From: Chitinophaga sp. YR573
Lineage (GTDB): Bacteria > Bacteroidota > Bacteroidia > Chitinophagales > Chitinophagaceae
Reading direction: 5' to 3'
Assembly: GCF_900110995.1 (NCBI RefSeq)
Contig: NZ_FOJF01000003.1
Location: 1,054,001 to 1,118,000 of the forward strand
DNA length: 64,000 nucleotides
The translations under genes and the position numbers were made by a program. Under the pieces are notes generated by a model. The model was not told where the DNA came from, did no database searches, and saw nothing but the letters and a program-made list of their open reading frames with translations. This document shows, piece after piece, positions 27,701 through 38,670 of this stretch; within the stretch, counting starts at the first letter, position 1, and the number at the start of each line of letters is the position of its first letter.

Positions 27701-27866
27701 AATGTATGAACAACTGGATAAGGGATCAGAAGGGCAGGGGTTGGGCTTATTCCTGATCAATAAAATTATAGATGCATCCGGGGGAAAGGTAGAGGTAGAA
27801 AGTGAGCTGAATGTAGGAACAGAATTCAGATTATATATCAGGAAAGAACAAAGCCCGGGGCATTAA
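24720..27866 (+). CDS. CheB-CheR-PAS-histidine kinase fusion protein
   Basis: 1048 residues with no signal peptide. Order: CheB methylesterase-like domain (about 5-185; Ser13 in GASAGGL, His in IIQHLSADY, Asp in GTGDDGTEGG), CheR methyltransferase domain (about 205-470; VWVAGCATGEEAYS, FATDIDGDAL, NPPYCNIDFISCRNLL), a long coiled coil of repeated (N/S)EE(L/M)Q units (about 630-695), a PAS-like segment (about 700-815), and a kinase module with His835 in SSHDLLSP, NNALKF, DNGIGIG and GLGLFLINKI. The three CheB catalytic residues seem present. Such fusions are common outside classical chemotaxis operons and probably work as cytoplasmic signalling kinases. No receiver domain or partner regulator is encoded next to it, so its target is unknown. 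Confidence 0.92.
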   Translation: MKEGQCIVAIGASAGGLGQINTFFDYTPLDSVSYIIIQHLSADYKSMMSSLLTKHSKLNVLEAEDGMLVETNKVYLIPSKSSMTIKDGRLLLTNKQKGVNLTINTFFTSLAEEAGENAIGIILAGTGDDGTEGGKSIKNAGGLVIVSKPELSEFDQMPMSAIAAGLADYVLLPEQMPLLIQRYVSDKMKNTDPDIEAEEELIMMKIIGLIKDKLPEDFSGYKKTTILRRIKRRVTLLSCKGLVDYFVLLKKDDKELQNLVKDFLISVTSFFRDKAAFEILEESIIPEMIEAKGEEEIKVWVAGCATGEEAYSLAILLREYLDATNKKNAVKIFATDIDGDALQLAGKGYYSENIEKDLSPERLKRFFTKDDKGYKIKPSVREMLIFAHHNMVKNPPYCNIDFISCRNLLIYMNHSLQRKVLNMLHFGMRYGGYLFLGPSENVTDFISHLEEVNKKWKIYKNIQAKRIMSFEDFTAPVVESKIYVLPQWKSDERKKVITTANADMDLLIEMGYAGLMIDESDQVTSVFGESTHFLHQKMFNHHLPDLLSKPLQVAFITASIEADKTNKLVVVKGIEVAGIDSSVSLSVKPLAVDKTRLVLFLEDNKQAFSFDESFFKDKYTVNIEEELRTTRESLISTHELLNASNENMQSFNEELLSANEEMQSTNEEMQSVNEELQTINAEYQSKIKELSNLNDDLNNYFRSNVNGQIFVNKELMLMKFSPAAEIHINLLEIDIGRPLSDISTNIRFETIEKDIKDVLANGCVITREIQAVNEKWFQVMTMPYLRKGNNETDGAIITFNDISELKKIQQELSRSNKVLQAINTDLDNFVFTSSHDLLSPMNNIEQIIYFINEKNTIFDVETKGYVNMLSTAVDRFRGVIKEMAAIGKMESEMLKLEEINVDEIIGEILESIQWKIESERADIKMSLDVKHILFSKKNCRSMIYNLINNALKFKSPLRYPEILISTKDLPDYILLSVKDNGIGIGKAKIRSIFKMYEQLDKGSEGQGLGLFLINKIIDASGGKVEVESELNVGTEFRLYIRKEQSPGH

Positions 27867-28100
27867 CCTGATATTATTTAATGATCGTAAGATGCAGTAG
27901 ATGTTATGAACAGGCGAATATCATGATCTGATAATATATTATAGATGTAAACGATTTCAAGGGGGAATATATCAGGAAATAAATTGTATTAATTATTTCG
28001 TATAAGCATGGATTATTGAGTAGTGTGTTTGTTGAAATTAACGTTTAAATTGAACCACGTTAAGACCCATACTACTATCTATTTAACCCATGACCCGAAT

Positions 28101-30767
28101 ATGAAGCTGTTTTTTACTATCCCCTTGTTGTTATGTTATACTGTTTGTTATGCCCGTCAGGCAGGTTTTATCACCCCGGATACTATTTGTGTAAACACAC
28201 CTGTTACTGTGAATAATACTTCTGTAGCAGGATCTAAATTTTACTGGAGCTTTTGTGGCAGTAATAATTTTTCTTTACCGCAGGCAACGAATTTAGGAGG
28301 GATGGGAGGTGTGTTCAGCATTCCTGTTTTTTCTGAGACGGTGAAAGACGGTAATAATTATTACACTTTTGTTGTGAATAATGGCAGCGGAGGACTGGTA
28401 CGTCTTTCTTATGGTAATAGTCTGCTGAATACTCCGGTAGTACAGGATTTTGGCAGTTTCGGCGGTGTGATACATGGCACAGCAGAAGGAATACAGGTGG
28501 TGAAAGATGCTGTTGGGTGGAGAGTGATTATTGTTGGAGGGAATGATCCTAATCCAGCTAACGTTTATATCGTGAAAGTGGATTTCGGTAATTCGCTGGA
28601 TAATATGTTGCCGGTAGCAGTAAACTGGGGGAATATTGGGACGCTGAGTTATCCTACAGATCTTTATATTTTCAGAGAAAATAATGCATACTATGGATTT
28701 ACAGTGAATGCGCAGTCTAATACGATTACACGTTTTTCTTTTGGTGCTGATTTTAATAGTCCGCCTGCTGCTGCTAATCTGGGGAATTTAGGTGGTTTAG
28801 ACTGGCCTACGGGTGTGTATGCGATTAAGGTAGTGAATGAATGGCATGTGTTTGTCTGTAATACAAATTCAAATACGATAACGCGTTTTGATTTTGGTAC
28901 TTCTCTGTTGAATGTACCTACTGCTGTAAATCTGGGTAATCCTGATAATAAACTCAATCATCCCCGCGATCTGATGATCATCAATGATTGTGGTAATCTT
29001 ATCGGTTTAATGGCCAACGGCGATGGGGATGATATTCTCAAACTGAGTTTTGACGGGAATGCTATTACAGGTGCTATCTCAGCTACTTCTTATGGCAATA
29101 TTGGGAACCTGAATTATCCGCATAGTCTTTCTTCTTTGATCAGGGAAGGGGATGATTTGTATACAACCGTGACAAATGCTTTTAATGGTACTATTACCAG
29201 GATAAAATTTTCAGGATGTACAAATGGCAGTATCCCTTCTTCTTTATTACAGCAACCACCTGTATTCACTTACACTACCCCGGGAACATACAATGTTAAA
29301 ATGATGATGGATGAAGGGCTGGCTACACAGGAGTCGGTTTGCAGGGATATTGTGGTAATGCCACCGTTGACAGCAGATCTTGGGCCTGATGTTAAAATCT
29401 GTAATGGTGCTTCGGTAACCCTGGATGCGGGTGTGGATGATACACGGTATGTATGGTCTGATAATAGTACTGCGCAACAGTTGGTGGTAAATACTTCCGG
29501 TCATTATCAGGTGACAAAATTCAATGGCGGGTGTACGGCTACAGATGATGTGGATGTTATTATCAGTTCATCTATGTCTCTTACTGCTACTAATGCTGCT
29601 TATGTTTGTGGAGACCTGACAGGTAAGCTGTCTGCTGTTATAACAGGAGGGACCGGGCCTTATGAGTATTTTTTGAATGCGGTGGCTGTTGGAAGTACTA
29701 ACACTTTTGATCAACTTGTACCAGGTATTTATACTATTGATGTAACGGATGCGGCAGGTTGTAAAGCGACTACGCAGGCGGATATTAATCTGGATGCGGT
29801 AATACCTATCAGCGGCAGTGTTTCTTCTGTTCCACCTTCCTGTTATGGGAAAGAGGATGGGACGATTACGTTATCTATACAGCAGGGGGCTGCACCTATT
29901 GAATATGCGATAAAAGGACAGCCATTTCAGCCCGATCCTGTATTCCCTGATATAAGTACTGGCACTTACACCTTATATGCCCGTAATGCGGCTTGTATTG
30001 ATAGTTTTGAGGTGACCCTATCAGCTTCTGCTGTGACGTTAAACACTATTGCTAAAGATGCTACCTGTGACCATGCCGATGGGCAACTTGATATTGATGC
30101 CAGCGGGGGAATTCCGCCTTATCAATTTTACAGTAATGGAACGTTGGTTGCCGGTTCTATGAATAATTTATCACCCGGTGATTATATAATAACAGCTATT
30201 GACAGCAAGGGTTGCAGCAGTACTTCCAATCTTACTACGATTAATAATATCACTGTACCACGGATATCAATCCTGAACAAAGATACTACTATCAATATCG
30301 GGCAAATGGTACATTTGCAGGCTATAAATGGTGTGGATTATGAATGGACGCCAGCGGACGGATTATCCTGTACTACCTGTGCCACACCGGTGGCACAACC
30401 TTTAGAACCAACTACCTATATAGTGAAAACGATCACAGGGAATAACTGTATTGTTGCTGATACTGTTCGTATTGGGCTGTCTCATTCTCAGTATTTATAC
30501 ATCCCCAGTGCTTTTACGCCTAATCATGATGGTATGAATGATTATTTCAAGGTAAAATCTTTTGGAATAGACCGGTTCCGGATGAATATTTATAATCGCT
30601 GGGGAGAATTGATCTATAGCAGTAATAATCCTGAGAGTGGCTGGGATGGCAGGTTTAAAGATATACTGCAGGCTTCCGGTACTTATGTGTATATGATCGA
30701 ATACGTGTATTATGGTCAGGATGATAAACCTTTATTACAGAAGGGTGTGCTCACGTTAGTGAATTAA
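28101..30767 (+). CDS. Secreted protein with beta-propeller, SprB-like repeats and type B T9SS (gliding motility-associated) C-terminus
   Basis: About 888 residues from the ATG at 28101, chosen because it starts a clear signal peptide (MKLFFTIPLLLCYTVCYA); a more upstream in-frame ATG at 28023 lacks one. Residues about 60-370 carry repeats of NLGN(L/P)GGL...ITRF.FG..L, probably a beta-propeller. A PKD-like segment and SprB-type repeats (GKLSAVITGGTGPYEYFLN, YTIDVTDAAGCKA) follow, and the last 90 residues are the gliding motility-associated C-terminal domain (IPSAFTPNHDGMNDYF, IYNRWGELIY, SGWDG, SGTYVYMIEY). It is exported by the type IX system and probably anchored or released at the cell surface as an adhesin-like protein. 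It is a single gene ending at a bidirectional terminator. Confidence 0.9.
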   Translation: MKLFFTIPLLLCYTVCYARQAGFITPDTICVNTPVTVNNTSVAGSKFYWSFCGSNNFSLPQATNLGGMGGVFSIPVFSETVKDGNNYYTFVVNNGSGGLVRLSYGNSLLNTPVVQDFGSFGGVIHGTAEGIQVVKDAVGWRVIIVGGNDPNPANVYIVKVDFGNSLDNMLPVAVNWGNIGTLSYPTDLYIFRENNAYYGFTVNAQSNTITRFSFGADFNSPPAAANLGNLGGLDWPTGVYAIKVVNEWHVFVCNTNSNTITRFDFGTSLLNVPTAVNLGNPDNKLNHPRDLMIINDCGNLIGLMANGDGDDILKLSFDGNAITGAISATSYGNIGNLNYPHSLSSLIREGDDLYTTVTNAFNGTITRIKFSGCTNGSIPSSLLQQPPVFTYTTPGTYNVKMMMDEGLATQESVCRDIVVMPPLTADLGPDVKICNGASVTLDAGVDDTRYVWSDNSTAQQLVVNTSGHYQVTKFNGGCTATDDVDVIISSSMSLTATNAAYVCGDLTGKLSAVITGGTGPYEYFLNAVAVGSTNTFDQLVPGIYTIDVTDAAGCKATTQADINLDAVIPISGSVSSVPPSCYGKEDGTITLSIQQGAAPIEYAIKGQPFQPDPVFPDISTGTYTLYARNAACIDSFEVTLSASAVTLNTIAKDATCDHADGQLDIDASGGIPPYQFYSNGTLVAGSMNNLSPGDYIITAIDSKGCSSTSNLTTINNITVPRISILNKDTTINIGQMVHLQAINGVDYEWTPADGLSCTTCATPVAQPLEPTTYIVKTITGNNCIVADTVRIGLSHSQYLYIPSAFTPNHDGMNDYFKVKSFGIDRFRMNIYNRWGELIYSSNNPESGWDGRFKDILQASGTYVYMIEYVYYGQDDKPLLQKGVLTLVN

Positions 30768-30769
30768 AT

Positions 30770-30793
30770 AAAAAGCTCCTTTAGGAGCTTTTT
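30770..30793. terminator. Bidirectional terminator between convergent genes
   Basis: AAAAAGCTCC (30770-30779), loop TTTA, GGAGCTTTTT (30784-30793) is a perfect 10-bp stem with A run on one side and T run on the other. It sits between the stops of the T9SS cargo gene and the minus-strand sedolisin gene. Confidence 0.93.
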
Positions 30794-30795
30794 AT

Positions 30796-32367
30796 TTATG
30801 CAAGAATTTCCAATAATTTAGATCCTATAGGAACACCCATACCTGTGCAGGGATCCCATCCTTTTCCTGCTTTATATCCTTTATTACCTGTCACCGTAAT
30901 ATTATCTCCCTGAGTAATATCCCGGCATACATCTGCAGACGCATATAACTTCGTATGGATAAAACCTGCCGGCTTTTTCAGCTTTTCATTGATCAACGCA
31001 ATTAAGCCCGCCATTAATGGTGCTACGGCGCTTGTGCCACCAATCACCATACTCTCTCCATCCACCAGCACATCATAACCCGTAGCTGGATCAGCCACAG
31101 CAGCTATATCAGGTACGCCACGGCCAGCCTTTTTAGTTTGCAGGGATACCGGTACTTTACTGGCGGACTGGTAATCAGGGAGAGGGAATATGTCACTGAC
31201 ACCTCCACCGGTAGCGCTGCTGTCGTTTTCATGCCATACCACTTCTTCGGTGATTTCATTCGCTGCATTTACGTTTAAACGGGTGCCACCGCAAGCCAGC
31301 ACATAAGGACTGGAAGCCGGAAAATCCACATGTACCTGCCCGTCGTTTACACCATCATTAGAGCCGCTGTCGCCAGCCGCTGCACAAATCGTTACGCCCA
31401 TCGCTGCTGCTGCCTGGAATACCCCGTTATAGGCTTGCAGGGACTGCTCTGTCCAGTTGGACTCTGCGGATCCCCAGCTGATGGAGACGACAGATGGTTT
31501 GTAACGGGTATCATGTACGGCCTGAGAGATAGCATCCAGGAAACCGCTATCAGTGTTAGGGGCGAAGTATACAGCCAAAGTAGCGCCATGTGCCACGGCT
31601 CCTGCTACTTCTATATCCAGTAGTACTTCCCCGTCGGCACTATCCGGAGTGCTAGGGTTGTTATGTCCACCATCCACAGAAATTGCTTTTACTTTTGGTT
31701 TGCTGAGCTTTAATGATTTGAAATATTTGGTGATATCGGCAGTCTTATATCCGCCTCCTAATTCAATAATGGCAATGCACTGACCTTTACCCGTTACATC
31801 GGCCGGATAATCATAAATACGTGCCAGCTGATCCGCTGTGAAAGAGGTGCTTACCTGCCGGGCATATGCTATTTGTCCGCTGTTCCTGATCTTGAATTTA
31901 GGGGTAGCTATCTGCCTGTTGTCGAGTCCGAACACACCTTCTATGATATTGTCCAGCTCCAGGGGCACCTGTAGTTCACCGCTACGTGCCCGGAAGGTAC
32001 AGCCTTCTTTATCTTTATATTTGGTTACGGCGGTACGGAAGGCATTTTCCATTTGTAAGAGAGAGCCTTGGACTTTTACCGTTCTGGCATTGGCATCTAC
32101 TTTTACGAGGGTTAATCCGTAGTGATCTGCAAACTCAGTTACTTTTTCCAGGTCTTCTTCAGAAGCCCCGTATTCTTTATGAAATTCTTCTCTTGAAAGG
32201 CTTTTAAAACCTTTATCTGTTAATGGATCGGGTAAAGGTTTGTTGGGTTTGATACGGATGGTGACGGTGATCTGCTCGTTTTTGGTAGTGTCGTCGGTTG
32301 GCGTAGCCTGTGGCGCAGACTTAAAGCTGCCTTTTAAAGCCACATACTGGTTAAACTGGGTTTCCAT
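30796..32367 (-). CDS. Sedolisin (peptidase S53), pro-kumamolisin type
   Basis: 523 residues. The N-terminal third is the activation prodomain (SLSREEFHKEYGASEEDLEKV, then the block ending EGVFGLDN). The catalytic domain shows the Glu/Asp pair in DGEVLLDIEVAGAVA, the oxyanion Asp in AAAGDSGSNDG and the catalytic Ser446 in GGTSAVAPLMAG. The calcium-binding C-terminal signature is CRDITQGDN...GWDPCTGMGVP. Sedolisins are acid-active serine-carboxyl proteases that remove their own prodomain. No obvious N-terminal signal peptide is visible (MGQ-like polar start after METQFNQY), which is odd for a family that is usually secreted; export by another route or a cytoplasmic life is open. It is a single minus-strand gene. 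Confidence 0.92.
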   Translation of the reverse strand: METQFNQYVALKGSFKSAPQATPTDDTTKNEQITVTIRIKPNKPLPDPLTDKGFKSLSREEFHKEYGASEEDLEKVTEFADHYGLTLVKVDANARTVKVQGSLLQMENAFRTAVTKYKDKEGCTFRARSGELQVPLELDNIIEGVFGLDNRQIATPKFKIRNSGQIAYARQVSTSFTADQLARIYDYPADVTGKGQCIAIIELGGGYKTADITKYFKSLKLSKPKVKAISVDGGHNNPSTPDSADGEVLLDIEVAGAVAHGATLAVYFAPNTDSGFLDAISQAVHDTRYKPSVVSISWGSAESNWTEQSLQAYNGVFQAAAAMGVTICAAAGDSGSNDGVNDGQVHVDFPASSPYVLACGGTRLNVNAANEITEEVVWHENDSSATGGGVSDIFPLPDYQSASKVPVSLQTKKAGRGVPDIAAVADPATGYDVLVDGESMVIGGTSAVAPLMAGLIALINEKLKKPAGFIHTKLYASADVCRDITQGDNITVTGNKGYKAGKGWDPCTGMGVPIGSKLLEILA

Positions 32368-32465
32368 GGATCTGTTTTTTTAGTGATAAACGTTATAAAT
32401 ACTCTACTTGTTGCATATGCTTTACTCACTCAATAAACGTGCTAAATCCTGCTTTTAGGAGCCTC

Positions 32466-32657
32466 GCGTAGATTGCCAGGTGTTATTGATCATGAATACA
32501 CTACATCTGACTGTTTAGTTCTTTGATTTAGCTTTGGAATATGGGTTCAAGGTTTGTTTTTCAATTTAACTTCACCTAATATTCACGTCAGATAAGGTGT
32601 ATTTATAATCAATAACACCTGGCACGAATGGCACGAAGATTATGTAGTCAAACTGAG
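32466..32657. repeat. Palindromic interspersed element, copy 2 (split arms), in the 336-bp gap before the AraC gene
   Basis: Left arm TGCCAGGTGTTATTGAT (32474-32490) and right arm ATCAATAACACCTGGCA (32608-32624) are perfect 17-bp inverted repeats enclosing about 117 bp. Outside them are the same flanks as in copy 1 at 16871 (GCGTAGAT on the left; GGCACGAAGATTATG and TCAAACTGAG on the right), with GGCACGAA duplicated (32621 and 32631). The layout is like a small non-autonomous element. The rest of the gap (32368-32465 and 32658-32703) shows nothing recognisable beyond AT-rich promoter-like DNA. Confidence 0.7.
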
Positions 32658-32703
32658 GCCCTACCCTTTTAGGAAGAAATGCATATATTTGATTTTTGAA
32701 AGT

Positions 32704-33609
32704 ATGGAAATCGCCTCAATTGAAGATTTTTACCGGGATACGGCTTCGCTGATCCCTGAATCTCTTAACAAAGAGATCGGGCATTTTAACGTGTTTAAAA
32801 TAGCTGACCTTTTTGCTTCCAAAGAAATGGTCATGCCTTATAATCGCCGGGCTTACTATAAAATAAGCCTGATTAACGGCAGGAATAAGGCTGAATATGC
32901 AGACAAAGTGATTGATATTGAGAAGAATGCACTGCTGTTTGCCACACCTAAAATACCTTACTACTATAGTCCCCTGGACAATGAGCAATCCGGGTACTTC
33001 TGCATCTTCACTGATTCTTTCTTAGCTAAAAGTAATAGTGGTACTAACCTGGAAGAATTACCTATCTATCAGCCGGGTGGTTACCCAATATTCCAGCTTA
33101 CGGACGAGTCTTACGCTGATATCAATCACATCTTTGAGAAGATGTTCAAGGAGCTTTCTTCTGATTATGCCTACAAATATGACCTGCTGCGTAATTACCT
33201 GCAGGAGCTGATCCATTACGGGCAAAAGCTGCAGCCTGCTTCAGCTTTATATCCCACGCATAATGCGTCTGCACGTGTATCTTCGCTGTTTATTGAGTTA
33301 TTGGAACGGCAGTTCCCGATAGATTCTCCGCGTCAGAAGCTACAGTTGCGTACAGCCAGTGATTATGCGGACCAGCTGGCGGTGCATGTCAATCATCTGA
33401 ATAAAGTATTAAAGGAAAATACGGGTAAAACCACGACTGAGATTATCAGTAGCAGGGTAGTGCAGGAAGCAAAGATCCTGTTAAGGCAAACTGACTGGAG
33501 TATTTCTGAGATTGCCTATTGCCTTGATTTTGAACAGGTAGCACATTTCTCTACTTTCTTTAAGAAACAAACATCAATGACTCCGCTGGGCTTCCGCAGC
33601 TTAAAGTAA
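32704..33609 (+). CDS. AraC-family transcriptional regulator
   Basis: About 301 residues from the ATG at 32704; an in-frame ATG five codons upstream (32689) is possible. The N-terminal part (about 1-190) resembles a small cupin-like sensor domain (VIDIEKNALLFATPKIPYYY). The C-terminal 100 residues are a double helix-turn-helix: YADQLAVHVNHLNKVLKE, then IVQEAK-like spacer helix and WSISEIAYCLDFEQVAHFSTFFKK with the final PLGFR. It would bind DNA and control a nearby promoter. Candidate targets are its own upstream region or the SDR gene at 34122; the repeat element lies directly in its leader. The effector is unknown. Confidence 0.9.
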   Translation: MEIASIEDFYRDTASLIPESLNKEIGHFNVFKIADLFASKEMVMPYNRRAYYKISLINGRNKAEYADKVIDIEKNALLFATPKIPYYYSPLDNEQSGYFCIFTDSFLAKSNSGTNLEELPIYQPGGYPIFQLTDESYADINHIFEKMFKELSSDYAYKYDLLRNYLQELIHYGQKLQPASALYPTHNASARVSSLFIELLERQFPIDSPRQKLQLRTASDYADQLAVHVNHLNKVLKENTGKTTTEIISSRVVQEAKILLRQTDWSISEIAYCLDFEQVAHFSTFFKKQTSMTPLGFRSLK

Positions 33610-33996
33610 TTCTTCCCTGGTAAGGTAATAGTGTATGTTCTGTAACTGGTGAACATGTACCAGTGGGCGTCCATAAGGGATCAGCTCTGCTGTGAGCAGT
33701 TGAAAGGAGTACCCGTCATCTCTTATATACAGGCTGTCTTTATGGGTGTACTTATAGGAAAACACGTTCTCATCTTCTCCATAATCCTTATCACCTCTAA
33801 CATATCCAAAACCAATTAAATGATCAGCTTCCAGCACGATGGGGTTCACTTTATCCAGTGGCAGCTTGTTTTTGGGTAAAGAGGTACAGTAGATAAAGCC
33901 GTCCAGGATCCCTTCCACCTTAAAGCTGGTTTCAATTAAATATAGATTGTAGTACCATACAAGGTTACCTATGCGTACATCAGCTTCCTCTATCAT
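33601..33996 (-). CDS. Hypothetical small protein
   Basis: 131 residues, no signal peptide and no membrane segment. It starts with VRIGNLVWYYN and ends with VHVHQLQNIHYYLTREELL; this end resembles a recurring Bacteroidota hypothetical protein whose C-terminus reads VHQLQNLYFALTGEEL. The middle is rich in aromatic residues and probably beta. It overlaps the end of the convergent AraC gene by nine bases, and its start faces the SDR gene promoter. No function can be assigned. Confidence 0.7.
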   Translation of the reverse strand: MIEEADVRIGNLVWYYNLYLIETSFKVEGILDGFIYCTSLPKNKLPLDKVNPIVLEADHLIGFGYVRGDKDYGEDENVFSYKYTHKDSLYIRDDGYSFQLLTAELIPYGRPLVHVHQLQNIHYYLTREELL

Positions 33997-34091
33997 AAGA
34001 CTATTTTAATTCTGTTGCAATTATACTGGTAATATTTGAATTTCGAAGATGATTGATTGAAAGTCGAAAACAAGTTGCCTCTATTGCGTGT

Positions 34092-34099
34092 TAGCTTTG
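34092..34099 (+). promoter_or_regulatory. -7 box of the SDR gene promoter
   Basis: TAGCTTTG is an exact match to the Bacteroidota TAnnTTTG -7 element, and a TTG (34075-34077) lies upstream as a weak -33 element. The ATG follows 22 nt downstream. Confidence 0.55.
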
Positions 34100-34121
34100 T
34101 AACATCAAAAAACAACAAATC

Positions 34122-35907
<1,786 letters not shown>

Positions 35908-36342
35908 TCAAATCCCCAGCTCTGCTTTATCCTGCCAGCCAAATATCGATTTTCGTTTGGAAATCAGCCATTGGTTATTTACCCGTGTATATTCATCGTT
36001 ATAATGAATGCCAAAAGTGGTTTTCATTTTTTTGCCGTTTTCTGCACCAATAAGCGTTACCGTGCAGTATGCAATTCCTGTTGCTCCGTTATCATTAAGG
36101 ATTACGGTTTGCTGCCCGTTGAAATGATAAGAAGTTTCAAAATCTTTCAGAAAAGCTGTAAAGGTATCTTCGATTTCCTGACGTCCATGCAAGGTTGAAG
36201 CCAGCTGACCACCAAAATACAATTCTACAATTGCGTTTTCTGAAAAGAGGGCGGCTTGTTCCTTCATTTTTCTTTGATCGCCATATATGGCATACGTATC
36301 TACTAATTCTTTTAATGCAATTTTGTCTTCAATCTGGCTCAT
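35908..36342 (-). CDS. SnoaL/NTF2-like protein
   Basis: 144 residues, no signal peptide. The layout (helix with ALKELVDTYAIYGDQRKMKEQAALFSENAIVELYF, then GRQEIEDTFTAFL and four to five beta strands) matches the SnoaL-like branch of the NTF2 fold. Members are small isomerases, dehydratases or binding proteins acting on hydrophobic ligands. It lies inside the aldo/keto reductase operon, 19 nt after the other NTF2-like gene. No catalytic residue can be assigned with confidence. Confidence 0.82.
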   Translation of the reverse strand: MSQIEDKIALKELVDTYAIYGDQRKMKEQAALFSENAIVELYFGGQLASTLHGRQEIEDTFTAFLKDFETSYHFNGQQTVILNDNGATGIAYCTVTLIGAENGKKMKTTFGIHYNDEYTRVNNQWLISKRKSIFGWQDKAELGI

Positions 36343-36361
36343 TATTTTATTTTTATTAGAA

Positions 36362-36739
36362 TTAATAACTTGATGTGGTGTGAAGATTTACCAACTTCCA
36401 TTGATCATTTTTTCGTGTATATACTTCTGTATAGATCAGATTATAAATACTGCCGCCATTTACTGTAAATTTTGCTTTCCCCACCAAAACAGCAGTATTG
36501 CCATAGACTTTTGCTACTTCTTCTTTTGGTTCAATCTTATTATAACTAAACCTGCCTGTTTTCAACTGGTTTATCCAATCTGCTTTAGTCGTGATGTGTC
36601 CGGTGATATGAATGAAAATCAATTCATCGTCAAACAAATCGGCTAACTTGTCAAATTGCCGGGTGGTTTTCCATTGAAACTTCTCATTGGAAAGGTGGAG
36701 GATTTCTTTTTCTGAAAATTGCTGTGTATTAGTTTCCAT
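36362..36739 (-). CDS. NTF2-like protein, DUF4440-type
   Basis: 125 residues. The pattern FQWKTTRQFDKLADLFDDELIFIHITGHITTKADWINQLKTG, then YNKIEPKEEVAKVYGNTAVLVGKAKF and YTEVYTRKNDQWKLVNLHTT, is typical of DUF4440/SnoaL-like proteins. It probably forms a dimer with a small hydrophobic pocket. It is the second gene of the operon, only 9 nt after the upstream aldo/keto reductase gene, which indicates co-transcription. The function is unknown. Confidence 0.85.
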   Translation of the reverse strand: METNTQQFSEKEILHLSNEKFQWKTTRQFDKLADLFDDELIFIHITGHITTKADWINQLKTGRFSYNKIEPKEEVAKVYGNTAVLVGKAKFTVNGGSIYNLIYTEVYTRKNDQWKLVNLHTTSSY

Positions 36740-36748
36740 ACAGAATGT

Positions 36749-37633
<885 letters not shown>

Positions 37634-37765
37634 TTACTGACGCAAAGTTCAGGCTTGACAGTGATGATTTTATTATACAGATTACGGCATTCTCTACCAA
37701 TATTACTGATTGGGGTAACGGGGTGATCCGAAATGTATAGATTTGTATCAGATAAACAGTTGAAT

Positions 37766-38662
37766 ATGGAAAAAGTTGTGGATTTTAAAAGTATTGTTGA
37801 TTATAACAACTTTAATAAGCATAAGACTTTACATCCTCTGGTCAGCATTCTTGATCTCTCTAAAGCAGATCCAAGGCAACATTATAAAATGAACTTTGGC
37901 ATTTACTGCATTATACTAAAAGATGTAAAGTGCGGGGATTTAAAATATGGGAGGGACTATTACGATTATCAGGAAGGCACATTAGTCTTTTTTGCTCCCG
38001 GACAAGTGGTGGAAGTGGAGAGTTATGATGAATTCTATCAGCCCAAAGGACATGCCCTGGTATTTCATCCCGATTTAATTCATGGGACTTCACTGGGTAA
38101 AATAATCCATGATTACAGCTTCTTCTCCTACAATACGAATGAAGCACTGCATCTATCGGATCGTGAAAGGGAGATTATTCTGGATTGTTTTGCCAAAATA
38201 GAATTCGAACTGCAACAATCCATCGACAAGCATAGTAAAAAACTGATAGCTTCCAATATTGAATTGTTCCTGAACTATTGCGACCGGTTTTATGATCGTC
38301 AGTTTATTACAAGGGATAATGTTCACAAGGGGGCTTTGGAGAAATTTGAGACTTTGTTACATGACTATTTCAATTCTGACAAACCTCAGGATATTGGCTT
38401 ACCTTCTGTTGGCTGGTGTGCTGATGAGCTTCATCTTTCTCCCAATTATTTCGGTGATCTGATTAAGAAGGAAACGGGGAGATCTGCACAGGAATATATT
38501 CAGAATAAAATAATAGATCTTGCAAAGAATAAGATATTCGATGCAGGTAAAACTGTGAGCGAAATAGCCTTTGAACTGGGTTTTAAATACCCGCAACACT
38601 TTACAAGGTTATTTAAGCAACGGGTAGGACATACTCCTAATGAGTATAGAAAAATGAAATAA
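37766..38662 (+). CDS. AraC-family transcriptional regulator
   Basis: About 298 residues from ATG 37766 (MEKVVDFKSI); an in-frame ATG at 37733 would add 11 residues. The N-terminal half is a cupin-like sensor (YYDYQEGTLVFFAPGQVVEVES). The C-terminal half carries the two helix-turn-helix units: LGWCADELHLSPNYFGDLIKKETG-type block and TVSEIAFELGFKYPQHFTRLFKQRVGHTPNEYR. It is divergent from the four-gene aldo/keto reductase operon and only 8 nt upstream of the beta-lactamase-like gene, so it may control both. AraC/reductase pairs of this type often respond to reactive carbonyl or redox stress; that role is an inference. Confidence 0.92.
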   Translation: MEKVVDFKSIVDYNNFNKHKTLHPLVSILDLSKADPRQHYKMNFGIYCIILKDVKCGDLKYGRDYYDYQEGTLVFFAPGQVVEVESYDEFYQPKGHALVFHPDLIHGTSLGKIIHDYSFFSYNTNEALHLSDREREIILDCFAKIEFELQQSIDKHSKKLIASNIELFLNYCDRFYDRQFITRDNVHKGALEKFETLLHDYFNSDKPQDIGLPSVGWCADELHLSPNYFGDLIKKETGRSAQEYIQNKIIDLAKNKIFDAGKTVSEIAFELGFKYPQHFTRLFKQRVGHTPNEYRKMK

Positions 38663-38670
38663 CGCGCTAT

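Noticed and set aside
28038-28063. TTAACGT/ACGTTAA inverted repeat before the T9SS cargo gene
   Set aside because: Seven-base arms with a 12-nt spacer in AT-rich DNA are not convincing without conservation.
32368-32703. Insertion sequence at the split inverted repeat
   Set aside because: The 117 bp between the arms encode no transposase; at most a non-autonomous element.
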